Below are positions 22,506-34,381 of a DNA stretch of 64,000 bases, one piece after another; the first letter of the stretch is position 1; every line of letters begins with the position of its first letter. The stretch spans positions 358,237,168 through 358,301,167 of the forward strand of contig CM048744.1 in assembly GCA_026315105.1 (NCBI GenBank). Direction: 5' to 3'. Both the position numbers and the translations under genes were made by a program. The DNA is from Locusta migratoria (taxonomy: Eukaryota > Arthropoda > Insecta > Orthoptera > Acrididae). The notes under the pieces are model-generated. The model worked only from the letters and a program-made list of their open reading frames with translations, had not been told where the DNA came from and did no database searches.

Positions 22506-24483
22506 AACTAGCATTTTCAAATAACTTCACATACATGAATATGTCACTCACTTCACCAAAAGCCGGCCGCGGTGGCCGAGGCGACTGAGGCGCTTCAGTC
22601 ACGGTCTTCACGGCCACTACGGTCGGGGGTTCGAATCCCCCTTCGGGCATGGATATTTGTGCCGTCCTTAGGATAAGCTAGTTGATAAGTAGTTTGTGAG
22701 TTTAGGGACTGATAACCCCGTAGTTAAGTCCTATAATCTTAACAAACAAACATCAACTTCATCAAAAGAAATAACTTCATAATAAAATCTTTAAAAACAA
22801 AGCATTCTAGTGGTTACGATGAAATATCAAAAAAGTTAATTAAAGCGTGTTCTTGTGAACTTAGCTCAATTTTAAGTTATTTGTGTAACCAGTCTATTAT
22901 AATGGGAACATTTCCTGATTGGCTAAAATATGCGGATATTAAACCTCTATTCAAGAAGGGGGAGAAAGAGATACCATCAAACTACAGACCCATTTCACTT
23001 TTGCCAGCATTCTCAAAAATTCTAGAAAAGGTAATGTACAAGCAGCTTCTCAACCACTTAACTTCAAAATGGCATATAGTCTAAAACGGAGTTTGGATTT
23101 CTGAAAGGTTCCGATATCGAGAAGGCTATTTACACTTACAGTGAGAATGTACTTAATTCATTAGATAATAAATTGTAAGCAGCAGGTATTTTCTGTGATT
23201 TGTCAAAGGTATTTGATTGTGGGAACCATAACATACTTTGAAGTAAATTGTAATTCTATGGAGTCACAGGAAATGCTGCAAAATTGTTCAAGTCGTACCT
23301 CACTAACAGGAAACAAAGGGTGTCAGTGCAAGTGACTAGTGAATTAAGCCAACAGTCATCATCGGATTGGAAAGAAATTACATTTGGTGTCCCACAAGGA
23401 TCCATCTTAGGGCCATTGCTTTTTCTTGTGTACATTAATGACCTCTCATCAGTTACACTACCAGAAGCAGAGTTCGTTTTGTTCGCAGATGATGCAAGTA
23501 CTGCAATAAAAAGTACGTCAAGCATAGTTATAGAAAGGTCTGCTAATGATATTTTCATGAACATTAATAAATGGTTTAAAGCCAACTCATTGTCATTAAA
23601 CTTTGAAAAGACTCACTACATGCAGTTCAGAACATGTAAGAGATTTCCCACCAGCATATGCATTAAGTACGAAGAAGAGCAGATAGAAGACGTTGACAGT
23701 ATTAAATTCCTGGGATTACAGCTTGATAATAAATTTAGTTGGGAGGAACACACCACAGAACTCTATTTTCAATACGAGTATTATCAGACATAGGAGACAT
23801 AACATTAACAAAGCTTGCATACTTCGCTTACTTTCATTCCCTAAAGTCATATGATATAATATTTTGGGGTAACTCTTCAAGTCAGTCAAAAGTCTTCGGA
23901 GTCCAAAAACGTGTAATTTGTATTATTTGTGGAGTAAATTCACGGACGTCCTGTAGAAGCATCTTCAAAGAACTGGGTATATTATCTACTGCCTCTCAGT
24001 ATATTTATTCCTTAATGAAATTTGTCATAAATAATATATCTCTTTTCCCAACAAACAGCTCAGTTCATACATACAATATTAGGAATAAAAATGATCTACA
24101 CAAGGACTTAAAAGCACTTACTTTAGTTCAAAAAGGGGTCCACTACTCAGGAACACACATTTTCAATAATTTACCATCAAGTATAAAAAATTTAGCTACA
24201 AATAAAGATCGGTTTAAGAGGAACCTAAAAGACTTTCTAGAGGCCAACTCCTTCTACTCCATTAGTGAATTTCTAAATTGTACCAAATGATGCATGTACT
24301 CATACTATATTAGTATTATTATATTATCAGCTATTAAAAAAAACCTTAAAATGTATATCTGTATTTATATTATTAGTATTATCAATTATTCAACTTTTAA
24401 ATGTTGTTCCTTGACATGTTTCACATCCACGAGGATCTCCTCAACATGGATCTACGGAACGAAAAACTAACCTAATCTAATCT
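22506..24483 (+). mobile_element. CR1-like LINE, 5'-truncated, frameshifted
   Basis: The copy covers the reverse transcriptase and C-terminus. The frame at 22881-23084 has NYRPISLLPAFSKILEKVMY. A frame at 23284-23793 has GVPQGSILGPLLFLVYINDL and the catalytic FADDAS. A third frame to 24290 has the terminal GTHIFNNLPSSIKNLA block. It ends with CTAATCTAATCTAA at 24470-24484, a simple-repeat tail like that of the minus-strand relic at 42.1 kb. At least two frameshifts and stops near 23085-23280 inactivate it. No endonuclease domain remains. It sits inside the Jockey-type relic and carries a SINE A. Confidence 0.83.
22562..22755 (+). mobile_element. SINE family A
   Basis: Complete head and body with a shortened 3' end. 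A 12-bp direct repeat with one mismatch (ACTTCACCAAAA and ACTTCATCAAAA) flanks it at 22550-22561 and 22756-22767. It is nested in the CR1-like element. Confidence 0.9.
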
Positions 24484-25010
24484 AACGAAACGTGTAGGAT
24501 AATCACTGGGTGTATGAAACCGACCCCCCTTGACCTCCTATATAAGGCATCTGGCTTTGCCTCGCCAAAAGACCGCAGAACAGCTGCAGAGCGCACAGAG
24601 CGATTCAAGCAAACTGTCGACGAGCCACATTCTTTACAACGCCCAAGTTCCGCCAGGAAGACTCAATCAAGGAAAAGCTTTTTGAGGAATGTGCCAATTG
24701 AACGACCTAAAAACTACCCACTACAACAAGCAAGCCCTATCGGAAGCGGACTGTACTGGAAAACCTGGCAAACTCTGAATACAATGAGAACGGAAGTTGC
24801 TCCTGTGAAAACCATTAAAGCTAAGTGGGAACTAGCAGACGCTGAGGATCTTCTCTGCGAATGTGGAGAACCACAGGACATGACACATTTGCTTCAATGT
24901 TGTAGTTGCCCACAGTCCTGTACCCTCGATGATCTATGGTTGGTCAGCGATGCGGCGGTTGACATGGCCCGATATTGGGCCAGAAATTTAGGTTGACGAA
25001 GAGTCCGGAC

Positions 25011-25667
25011 TCGAAAAAGTAAAGTAAGTCCTTCTAGTTAAAAAGGAAAGAGGTTTTGAAGATATTCCTCACAACCAACGAAAAGTGAGGAGGCCTTTGA
25101 ACACCAATCTAAAGGAAAATTTCGTGCAAAGTTTCTGGGACATGTATCACAGAGCTTAGCGATGCATAGTTATGGGATGTGACTATTTGTAAGGACAGTA
25201 AGGTAACTGTAGTTCATAGTTCATCGTGCTTTAATGTTACAGGACTATTCACCGAAATTTATTGTCAGAGGTGGTATACCGAAATTAATAGGAAAGAAGG
25301 CTTAATACGATAATCAGTGAAAAATAATAACAAGGAGGCAAATTAGTTTCTCAAACAAATTGGATGGGTAAAGAATTATGATTTCAAACCTCATAGCTGG
25401 GAATACAGCTGCGTATTTGCCACGAGTGACGCAAAATGGCGATCGAGCGATGTTAGTTCACAGCGCGGCACGGTACAGGGCTCTATTGGAAGATTACACA
25501 ATTCTGCTTCTGGGAAAACCAGAGGATGTTGCGCAACCGTGCGGTTGCAGCGATTCAGAGCGTCATTCATGAACAACTTTAAGCATCGATTTTTCCGGTG
25601 ATGTTATCGTATGCGTGATATGCATTCAAATTAAGCACTGGAAAAAGAAAAAAGAATTAGCCAAGGT
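25011..25667. other. Unassigned region
   Basis: No gene or repeat structure is recognised. Confidence 0.4.
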
Positions 25668-25838
25668 GGAGTGGCCGAGCGCTCTAGGGCGCTTCGCTGC
25701 AGAGCTCGCGGTTGCTCGCCGTCGGAAGTTCGAGATCTCCCTGGGGCATGGGTGTGATGTCCTTAGGTTATTTTAAGTTCTTTGTAAGTCTAGTGACTAA
25801 TGACCATAGCAGTTTGGTCCAATAGGTTTACAAACGAG
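25668..25838 (+). mobile_element. SINE family B (diverged)
   Basis: Head GTGGAGTGGCCGAGCG with CGGTTGCTCGCCG and a B-box-like GTTCGAGATC. The shared 3' body follows (TTCTTTGTAAG, GTTTACAAACG). No clear target duplication. Confidence 0.78.
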
Positions 25839-25841
25839 AGG

Positions 25842-26085
25842 AATGCAGCGAACAGCTTTGTTCGCATGAAATCTTTATTACTCTTATTTCTGCAAAACGT
25901 TTGCTTGGACCATGACAGCACTCTGTTATGAATTTTGTTATTAATGAAGGTTGCTAGTTATATGGGCCCACAAGGCATCCTGTTCTAGCACTGAAGATGG
26001 CCACACAGTGACCGAAATCGATTTGTAGATAAGCAATAAAGATTTCATGCGACCAAAGCTGTTCCACGCATTCCTCATGATTTTA
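25842..26085. repeat. Foldback repeat with a GACCGAAATCG motif
   Basis: Inverted arms at about 25842-25890 and 26028-26085 share CGCATGAAATCTTTATT and its complement, plus AGGAATGC against GCATTCCT. GACCGAAATCGATTTG lies just inside the right arm. Confidence 0.72.
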
Positions 26086-26146
26086 TTCGTGTGGTCGTTC
26101 TGCACCTTGCTCCTGATGGAGTCGTCTTTAGGTTTACAAACATTTG

Positions 26147-26198
<52 letters not shown>
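26147..26198. repeat. Poly(A) run (~52 nt)
   Basis: A pure A tract follows GGTTTACAAACATTTG, which matches the 3' end of SINEs A and B. It may be the tail of a heavily truncated SINE. Confidence 0.7.
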
Positions 26199-26200
<2 letters not shown>

Positions 26201-27587
26201 TAAATGTAAACGGTTTTTGTTTTCCGGCAAATCTTCCATACGAATACGAACGATGCATTTGAATGAAAAATGATTTCATTAGATGCTACTGCTCTTCCGC
26301 GTATACCTGCTTCGAGTTTATTTATATATATTTTATTATTATTTGCTTTAATTTTTTACGATAAATGCCATTATCGTAGGAGTTCGAAGAAAAGTAAAGA
26401 TACAACAGAATGAGTGACAAAGCCATCGTAAGCTTATCTTACAGTTATGTATTACTGAAAGGTTATCCCGTTCATGGTCACCAGCTATTGTTTTCCACCT
26501 ATGTGACGGATTCCAGTACGAGGAAATTTCTGTTTCGAATAATTTCCGCGATTATTGACGAATTTAAAGAAACGAGAAATTGCTGGCATTTTATCTTGAA
26601 GATGACGACGCTCAAATAAGCGGACTTGGTTAATCCGTAACTCGAAAATAAAACAGCTGCTTCCAAAAAACTTCATGTATTATTTCAAACTTTCACGAAA
26701 CTTTTTCTTGCTGACAACTCCCACAAAATGATGGAAGGGGAAAAGTTTATCACTACTACATTTTCGCTCCTCATGCGGTCAAACTTAAGCATCTACCATG
26801 ACGTTTTAATCTATTAACGCCTAACTACAAACTCCATTCACAGCACACTTCGGAGACTGTACTTACATGTATGACAGAATGCACGAGCAAAATTATGTGA
26901 AAGCTACGTACTTCAGGAGACATGTAATGATAGATACTTACTGTTAGACGTGTAAAAGCAACCTTATATTTTGCATGCATCATCCACAAATATCTCCGAA
27001 TCTCCTTGCAGTGTTATATCATGGTAAGATACAACGCTCAGAAGACTTGATGTAACAAAAATTGAGACAGGTGAAAAACTAGCTTTTGCCTAAAACGGGT
27101 CACAAATTACCCAATATTTATGCAGTTTTCGTTAATCAGAGCACTTAGTGACTTCTCAGGAGCTCCATATATAATTTCTAACCATAAACATTTCTAGATT
27201 TCATGCTTAGAGTGAAATATACAAAATAATAACTCGTTACCAAGGTAAATCAGACGTGTGTAGCACTTCTATAGACAGGAATTCGATTCTTACGTAAGCT
27301 GTATTTTACTAGTTCTACACTAAACCAAGACGGTCGAGGTATTAATTTGTCTAGAGCACGTGCGGAACGTAGTGAGGCCTGACCTTGAGCGATGAAACCC
27401 GTCTGCTCCGGTTTTTCAGAGGTGGGGGTAACAGCAGCAGGTAGAGCGGGGGTAGCGGCAGTCTTATGCATCTCGTGGTGTACGTGCCACCGTGAAGTGT
27501 TAAGTTATACTCGTATTTAAGTGTACATATAGTGCTTGAGCTTATTATATTTTTTAGTTTAGTGACAGTGACAGTTTAGTACTTACA
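26199..27587. other. Mostly unassigned; Helitron-like scrap
   Basis: At about 26680-26790, blocks such as AACTTTTTCTTGCTGACAAC and CAAAATGATGGAAGG match the interior of Helitron-like element 1 (8560-8650). The rest is unrecognised. The 73-residue antisense frame at 27250-27471 has no domain. Confidence 0.45.
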
Positions 27588-30168
27588 ATGGGTGACAACA
27601 GAAGGAAGAAAGTCGGTGGGAAAATATTGCACAGTCAAGCAAGGGAAATAGTTAGTAATTTATAACAATTTATGAGAAGAGAAGCTGATCAGGGGCCTAT
27701 ATTATTGCAACAAGTACAGAAACGAGTAGCAGAAGTCACGGGATTTTCAAGGAGCAGTGTTGAAAGAATTTTGCGTGAAGAGAGAAACGCTCCAGGACAA
27801 AGTTTCTCAACTCCAAGGAAAGTCTGGAAGAAGAGAAATAAAAAAACAAATGTTGATGACTTTGACAAAGCGATCATTAGACGGGCCATTTACGAATTTC
27901 ATCGTACAGATGGGCAATGCGCTACACTGAAAACACTTCTTCCAGTCGTGAGAGAGAAAAGACGTTTTACAGGAGGAACATGGGCTCTTAGGCTGGTATT
28001 ACTCTATCAAATTATTGGACAAAGAATTGGACGAATAAATTGGATGAAATATTGGTCATATTTTTTGACAAAGAAATTGGATGAAACACAGAAGGGGGTA
28101 TTATACTATCATCCAATATTTTGTCAAATTTGCTTAAAATTGGCGGTGTAATGCTCAGCTATTGTTTGTACTATAGTTGCGTTGTGTCTGCATTTAGAAG
28201 GAGGGAAAAAAGAAAAGGAAACGCACTTGGATGAAACCGTGGATGTCAGAGCTAGATAAATAAAATTTCTTAGGGGACCGCGAGGATTTCTTTTTTATGC
28301 GTCGGCAGAACAGCCAGGCCGTTCACTGCTAATTATTTTCTCGCTGTTCATCCTTCACAGTTTGCAATAGAGTAACAAAAAAGGCTGACTCAAACAGTGT
28401 ATACGAATAAGATTGTTAAGTTGATAAAGCAAGTTTCATTAAATAACGTTTTAAATGGAAAATGTGAGCACTGACAAAGAGGATAATCTAAATTGTTTCT
28501 GGCGTTATTAACAATGTAAGGGGGGAAACATTGCTGATAAAGTAAATAGGCTATTTATTTCCTTATAAAAATGGCTGACGTATTTATATGTACATAAATT
28601 CGCTTGCAAACAGATGTCAATGTTTTGAAAGTTGTTTCACTTTCCAGCACTTAGCACACCAAATTACCAAAATCATACATTCTAAAATCGGCTTCGGCCG
28701 TAAATAAGATTTAGGGGTATTACATTTTCAATTCCGATAGTATATTATCACTTTTTTACATCAGGGATTGTAACTCAACTTCACTTTCGCAGCAGGGTAT
28801 TTGGGCTACGCGAATTGACGTGACGGACAGTGTGAATCGGCCTTGTCGCCTGTTACACAACGCTCCATCTGATTTATACATTCATTATAATTTTGTTGTT
28901 GCTGGAAAACACTACACAAACATTTCACTACTATCCATGTTTACGAATACGAACGTTATGTGCAAGTAATGTCAGATATTTAACCTCCAAATAAAAACTG
29001 CTGTGGTGGCAAGGAAGCTGTATACTACTAGCGCTCCAAGCGGTCACATTTCTCACTGCAGGAAACAGAAGACGAGCGATTTCTTTGACCAAATCTAGGT
29101 CGAGGCCTTAGATTTGATGAAATATTGGACGACGTTCCCATTACACTACGTCCAATTTTTCTTTGTCCAATTCTTTGACAAATAATTTGATAGTGTAATA
29201 TCGGCCTTAGACAGGATCTAAAGGACCTAAAATTTAAATGGAGCGAATCTGTTGACAACAGAAAAATATTAATAGAGAAAGACGTCGTGCGCGAACAAAG
29301 ATTCCGTTTTATGAGTCATTCAACATTATCGAAGGCAAGGTCGTCCAATCGTCTATACCGACGAAACATACGTGCATGGATCCCATGCAAAGCCCCACTC
29401 TTGGTCTGACGATACCAGCAAAGGACTCTTAACACCAATCAGTAAAGGCCAGTACGCCATAATAGTTCATGCCGGAAATGAAAATGGATTTATCGATGGT
29501 GCGTTACTGGTATTTAAATCTGCACAAAATTCGGGAGATTATCGCGAGGCAATGAATTTCGCGTACTACGAAAAACGACTGAAAGAAAAATTGTAATTGT
29601 AATTGACAATGCATCTTACCACAATAAACAAGCAAACCCGGCTCCGAATAGCAGTAGCAAGAAAGGTGACTTGATTCATTGGCTCTTGAATCACAACATT
29701 CCGTGTGACGAGAAAATGTTAAAGACCGAATTATACCAGCTTGTTAAACTAAATAAAAGCCCATACAAGAATTATGTAATCGATTCCTTGTTGACAGAAC
29801 ATGGTCACAACACACTGCGGATCCCCCTCTACCACCCAGACTTAAACCCCATTGAGATGATTTGGTCAGTAATCAAAAATCTGTCGCATTGAAAAATACA
29901 ACTTTTAAATTAAATGATTGTATTACATTAATACTTGACAAAATCAGGGAGAGTGGGCGAAGACATGTCAACATGCGCTTGATGTCGAACAAAAGTACAT
30001 GGAACATGAAGCAGCACTTGATGACATGACAGAAAGGTTCGTCATAGATTTAGGAGCTGACAGCAGCAGTGACAGTGACAATGTCAGTGAAGTTTGCGAT
30101 GAGCCTGATGGCTTGGAAGACAGCGATGGAGTCATGAGTGGCGTAGGTAGAGGAGCTATTATAAATTA
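27588..30168 (+). pseudogene. Tc1/mariner-type transposase with D-82-E spacing, split by a MITE
   Basis: The gene starts at the ATG at 27588 (MGDNRRKKVGGK) and is interrupted at 27991-29206 by a MITE. It resumes with RQDLKDLKFKW and ends in an acidic tail (SSSDSDNVSEVCDEPDG) near 30165. The N-terminus has helix-turn-helix-like sequence (VAEVTGFSRSSVERILREE). Catalytic motifs are VYTDETYVHGSH (first Asp near 29360), IVIDNASYH (second Asp at 29605) and HPDLNPIEMIW (Glu at 29854). The last two codons are 249 nt apart in one frame, so 82 residues separate D and E, far longer than the usual 34-39. This matches the DD82E (Sailor) group of the IS630-Tc1-mariner superfamily. A TAA at 27663-27665 and at least two frameshifts kill the copy. 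Its TIRs were not found. Confidence 0.82.
27991..29206. mobile_element. MITE with TTA duplication (PIF/Harbinger-like)
   Basis: The ends GGCTGGTATTACTCTATCAA and its near complement (TAGTGTAATATCGGCC) form long inverted repeats. These continue inward through ATTATTGGACAAAGAATTGG-type blocks. TTA flanks both sides (27988-27990 and 29207-29209). The host transposase frame is continuous when the segment and one TTA are removed. A 3-bp TWA duplication is typical of Harbinger-type elements, so the class is inferred from that. No transposase is encoded. Confidence 0.82.
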
Positions 30169-30276
30169 CCATGAGTTATTTTCTATTTACTTATTATTGT
30201 CAAGTTGCATGTTTTATAATTATTGAGGAAAACGTATAGTAACAATAATATTTAGAATCAGTTGCTCATTAATATA

Positions 30277-31160
30277 CGAGGCGCGTCCAGAAAGTAGTTC
30301 CGTTTGGTAATAAAATGAAATTGTATACAGATAGAGAAGAAATTTTTATTGCACAAAATTCTACAACTCTTAAACTACTTTTCCACATAACTGCCGAAAT
30401 TTTGTAGGCACTTGTCATAGCGTGCCACAAGTTTTTGCATGCACACTTCACAGAAGGTTGCCGCCTGTATATTCAACCATGTGGTAACAGCTCATTATCA
30501 TAGTTGAAGTGTTGACCACCAAGGACAGATGTTAGGTGTAAGAGAGGTCCGAGCTGTATGGAGGATGATTAAACAGATCCCATTGAAATTTCCGTAAGAA
30601 TTGTTTGGTCACATTCGGTGTGTGAGGTCAGGCATTATCGTGAAAAAAAAATCTTTTGTCAGTAATCCTCTTCTTACACCTAAAATCTGTCTTTGGTGGA
30701 CAATACTTCAACGATGATAACGAGCTGATGAACATGTTACCACATGGTTGAATACACAGGCGGCGTCGGCCGCGGTGGCCGAGGAGACTGAGGCGCTTCA
30801 GTCACGGTCTGCACGGACACTACGGTCGGGGGTTCGAATCCCCCCTCGGGCATGGATATTTCTGCGTCTTTAGTATAAGGTAGTTCATAAGTAGTTTGTA
30901 AGTTGAGGGACTGATGACCCCGTAGTTAAGTCCCATAAGCTTAACAAACATTTGAATATTTTTGAACACAGGCGGCAACATTCTATGAAACAGGCACACA
31001 AAACCTTGTGCCATGCTATGACAATTGCCTACAAAATTTCGGAAGCTATGTATAAAAGTAGTTTAACAGTTGTAGATTTTTGTACAATCAATATTTTTTC
31101 CGTATCTGTACCCATTCGTTTTACATAACCAAACGGAACTTACTTTCTGGACGCGCCTCG
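30277..31160. mobile_element. Foldback mariner-derived element
   Basis: The ends GAGGCGCGTCCAGAAAGTAG and its complement are flanked by TA (30275-30276 and 31161-31162). The inverted arms extend about 200 bp. Each arm, read toward its own outer end, encodes the end of a mariner transposase: KLVARYDKCLQNFGSYVEK with a stop on the minus strand (left arm), and a decayed version, CLQNFGSYV, on the plus strand (right arm). The element therefore looks like two mariner 3' ends joined head to head. The loop is non-coding and holds a SINE A. Confidence 0.82.
30765..30965 (+). mobile_element. SINE family A
   Basis: Complete copy. The 11-bp repeat ACACAGGCGGC flanks it at 30754-30764 and 30966-30976. 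It is inserted at the inner end of the right arm of the foldback mariner element. Confidence 0.93.
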
Positions 31161-31162
31161 TA

Positions 31163-31358
31163 ATACTAGATGTTTCCAATCGCGACTCCGCCCACGATCA
31201 TAATAATTTAAATTTAAACTGAGTTTTATGAAACTTATTTATTTACACGGAGACCGAGTTCGCTCCGCTCATTCGCCAGGGCGAGCTTCCTCTGCTATTT
31301 CGCCGTATTTGCCTGTTCCAGTTGTAATACTTTTATAATTCAGATTTTGCATTCACTA
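31163..31358. other. Unassigned spacer
   Basis: AT-rich, then a GC-richer block near 31245-31300. No feature is recognised. Confidence 0.35.
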
Positions 31359-31950
31359 TGCTTATTTGGTTACTTGGGTAGTAAAATAACGTGCGATGGT
31401 CGCAGTACAGAGGATGTTAAATGCAGAATGGCAATGGGAAGGAAAGCATTTTTGAAAAAGAGAAATTTGCTAACATCGAATATTAATTTAAGTGTAAGGA
31501 AGTCTTTTCTGAAGGCATTTGTGTGGAGTATTGCCTTGTACGGGAGTGAAACATGAACGATAAGCAGTGCGGACAGGAAGAGAATAGAGGCTTTTGAAAT
31601 GTGGTGCTACAGAAGAATGCTGAAGATTAGGTGGGTGGATCGCATAACTAATAAAGAGGTACTGAACAGAATTGGGGAGAAAAGGAATTTTTGGCATACC
31701 CTGACCAAAAGAAGGGATCGCTTTGTAGGACACATTCTTAGACATCGAGGAATCTTAAATTTAGCAATGGAGGGATGTGTGTGGGGTATAATCGCAGAGG
31801 GAGACAAAGAGACGCGTATAGTAAACAGATTCAAGTGGATGTGGGTTGCCGTTCTTATGAGGAGATGAAAAGGCTTGCTCAGGATAGAGTATGGTGGATA
31901 GCTGCATCAAACCAGTCTCCGGACTGAAGACCATAACAACAACAACATGC
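31359..31950 (+). mobile_element. RTE-like LINE, 3' fragment
   Basis: The 5'-truncated copy covers the end of ORF2: YLGSKITCDGRSTEDVKCRM, then KSFLKAFVWSIALYGSET, then (other frame) MWCYRRMLKIRWVDRITNKE and RRDRFVGHILRHRG. It ends CTCCGGACTGAAGACCATAA followed by a (CAA)n tail. A stop after GSET and frame changes inactivate it. Confidence 0.88.
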
Positions 31951-32554
31951 TTATCTGCCTCGAAACATATAGCGTTAGTACAAGGTAAAAATCAAAACAA
32001 TCGCTGAATATAAAGTATGTAAACACCGTCTGTGTCTGCTGCTAGTGCTTACTGTCTGATTAAAAATTATTATGGGTACTCGAGTTTGACTTGTCACAAA
32101 ACATTATCGGATGGAGCTACAAAGACGGTTATTACTTGCAAATTTTCCTTGTCTTATTCTATGTGTTTGTGTTTAATTTGGATTTTAAGTATTTTTTATT
32201 GCGGGTAGAATATATAAAGGGCACGATTCGGGCGTTTTTCTAACTACTACGAACTTTATAAATTTATATCTCCAAAACGGGAGAACTTAACCACTCCGTA
32301 TTTGATATGTCATAGGTAGACATGTTTTTAAGGTATTTGTACAGTTTCAGATTTTTAAACGTAATTTTATGAGAGCTGTTATTAATTCCGTGAAATGACG
32401 ATTTCTCAATATTCAGAAGAACTCAAAGTTTGTTTATTGGTTTGTTAAGAAGCTCGTTATTTTTATGGCCTTGTTTTAAAAGATGTTAAACCAAATATAC
32501 ATTTAAACGGTTTATTCCGTGTAATAAATAACTAATAAATCAGTGCACACACGG
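31951..32554. other. Unassigned region
   Basis: No recognisable gene or repeat. Confidence 0.4.
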
Positions 32555-33143
32555 CTGCGGAGTAGGGATGGCGGTTATCTCTGAAACAACCGGTTTTCGG
32601 TTATACCGGTTCCTTTCATCTCCAATTTAACCGGACTGTAAAAATTGCTCAAGATAACCGGGTTTTTTAAATAACCGGTTTTCGGTTTTTTATTGCTATT
32701 ATTTCCAGTAGAGTTCGACCGAAACATAATTTGCGGCCGAAAAAGAAACCGTAATCGAATTTTCGGTTCTTCTAGTTTCGGTTGAAACCGAAACTTACGA
32801 AATTTAGTTAAAATTTATGTGAATTTACGTTATACGACAAATCACTAGTCTTTCCATATTTTGCAAGATCCCCCCCCAATACTACGCCTTCTTGAGTGTG
32901 TGTAAGACTAGTCAGGAGTCTGTAGAAGACGATATATAAAGCATACAGATTTACTGGCCTAGTATTTCCATCCGGCAGTTGCGAATATTGAGCCAACCCA
33001 CACCTTAAGTTGGACTTGTGAGCCAGCGCATACGAATATCTCGTTCGAAAATAAAGTCACAGTTCCGACTAACAATATGATTGTTGTCAGTGTAAATTTA
33101 CGCAAATTGAACTAGAAAAGCTGTGTACCACATGATCAAAGAA

Positions 33144-33335
33144 TGTTCAAATGGGTGTGAGTTCTTATAAGACCTAACTGCTTAGGTCATCGGTCCCTAG
33201 ACTTCCAAACTACTTAATCTAACTTACGCTACGGACAACATACACACCCATGACCAAGGGAGGAGGGAAGACTGGAACCTCCGACTGGAGCAGCCGCACA
33301 GTCCGCGACATGGAGTCTCAGACCGCTTGGTAAAT
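33144..33335 (-). mobile_element. SINE family C (tRNA-derived, diverged)
   Basis: The plus strand starts TGTTCAAATGGGTGTGAG and contains TAGGTCATCGGTCCCTAGAC and AAACTACTTAATCTAAC, the complement of the SINE A/B-type 3' body. It ends with a degraded B box and head (TGGAACCTCCG, AGACCGCTTGG). No clear target duplication was seen. Confidence 0.72.
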
Positions 33336-33372
33336 TTGCCTGGGATTTTCACATGTAACTTGAGCATAGCTT

Positions 33373-33387
33373 GGGGGGGGGGGGGGG
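33373..33387. repeat. Poly(G) run (15 nt)
   Basis: A run of 15 G inside the hAT element; it is simple sequence with no assigned role. Confidence 0.85.
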
Positions 33388-33552
33388 CAACATGCAACAA
33401 ATTTAATTTGCCTCAGAACCGAAAAATAAATATAATAATACTTTTCCTTTAGCTTTAACTTTTAAGTGGCGTAAATAAAATTGTAAGTACTTACAGTTTT
33501 TCTGCTGGGCAGCTTATACATGGGCACCGCAACATTGGTGAATTGAGAAAAC

Positions 33553-33751
33553 GCCGCGGTGGAGTAGCCGAGCGGTCTAAAGCGTCTTGCTGCGGAGCGC
33601 GCGGTTGCTCGCCGTGGAGGTTCGAGTCCTCCCTGGGGCATGGGTGTGTGTGTTTGTCCGTAGGTTAGTTTACCTAGGTTTAAGTAGTATGTAAGCTACG
33701 AACTGATGACCACGTAGTTTGGTCCGATAGAATTTCAAACATTTGAACATT
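33553..33751 (+). mobile_element. SINE family B
   Basis: Head GCCGCGGTGGAGTAGCCGAG, inner stem GCGGTTGCTCGCCGTGG, B box GGTTCGAGTCC, and the shared 3' body. The 14-bp repeat TGAATTGAGAAAAC flanks it at 33539-33552 and 33752-33765. It is inserted in the hAT transposase relic. Confidence 0.94.
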
Positions 33752-34381
33752 TGAATTGAGAAAACCCCTATTTCTCCACAAGAGAGTGAGGCGTCTTTGC
33801 AAACCATAAAAACCAATGCATTGGTAAGCTCTACGTCACATTTACCACCCTCTACAAAGAAGTTTGTATATATTACACATTGCATTCTGTGACTTTCTTA
33901 AGATATTTACGTTTGAAACATTTGGTTAAAGTCTGTCTATAATTTTTGTTCTCATCGAATTGACAAAATTATGACTAACTCTGATAGCTAGAAGTTCTTT
34001 CATGGTTTTCGAACAGGGTGATCTGCCTTAATGAAGGTGAATGAGTAGGAGATCTGGATCGAAATGGAGGTGAGGCAGTAGTGGAAATCGGTGTCACCGT
34101 TTCCAGCAAAGATGACGAAGGTAAAGGTGACAGGCACGGCGATGGCGAGAGCGTACGGTAATAAGATCCTACATCGTCACATTCAGTTGTCATCAATTTT
34201 GCTCCCACATCAATTTTGCAGCCACAAAATTAAGGGCTCGGTTATTATTCCAAGCTTATAGTACACCACTAACATAATAGGTATATGGATCGAATTTACT
34301 TTCTCTTCCAAGGAATGCTTTCTCCTTAAATGACAGAGCATGTTTGAAGTACCTCCACCCGTTTTCAGCTTTTTAAAACAA

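Larger units (their letters stand above)
22036..25010 (+). mobile_element. Jockey-type LINE relic, C-terminal part, broken by insertions
   Basis: Coding fragments appear in order: KYIGVTLDR near 22050, HEVRSRNALLRK after the first SINE, PVWNTSR near 22460, then, after a 2-kb insertion, RIITGCMKPTPLDLLY (24493 on) to the end of a 160-residue frame (24514-24996). That frame ends with CECGEPQDMTHLLQCCSCP, the C-x-C...H...C motif seen at the C-terminus of many Jockey and R1-type ORF2s. The endonuclease and catalytic reverse-transcriptase core are gone. It is interrupted by a SINE A (22146-22351) and a CR1-like element (about 22506-24483). A related relic lies at 49150-51746. Confidence 0.83.

Noticed and set aside
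26047..26262. Poly-lysine and poly-phenylalanine frames
   Set aside because: They are produced by a 52-nt A run; the same applies at 38250-38304, 54260-54300 and 63314-63357.
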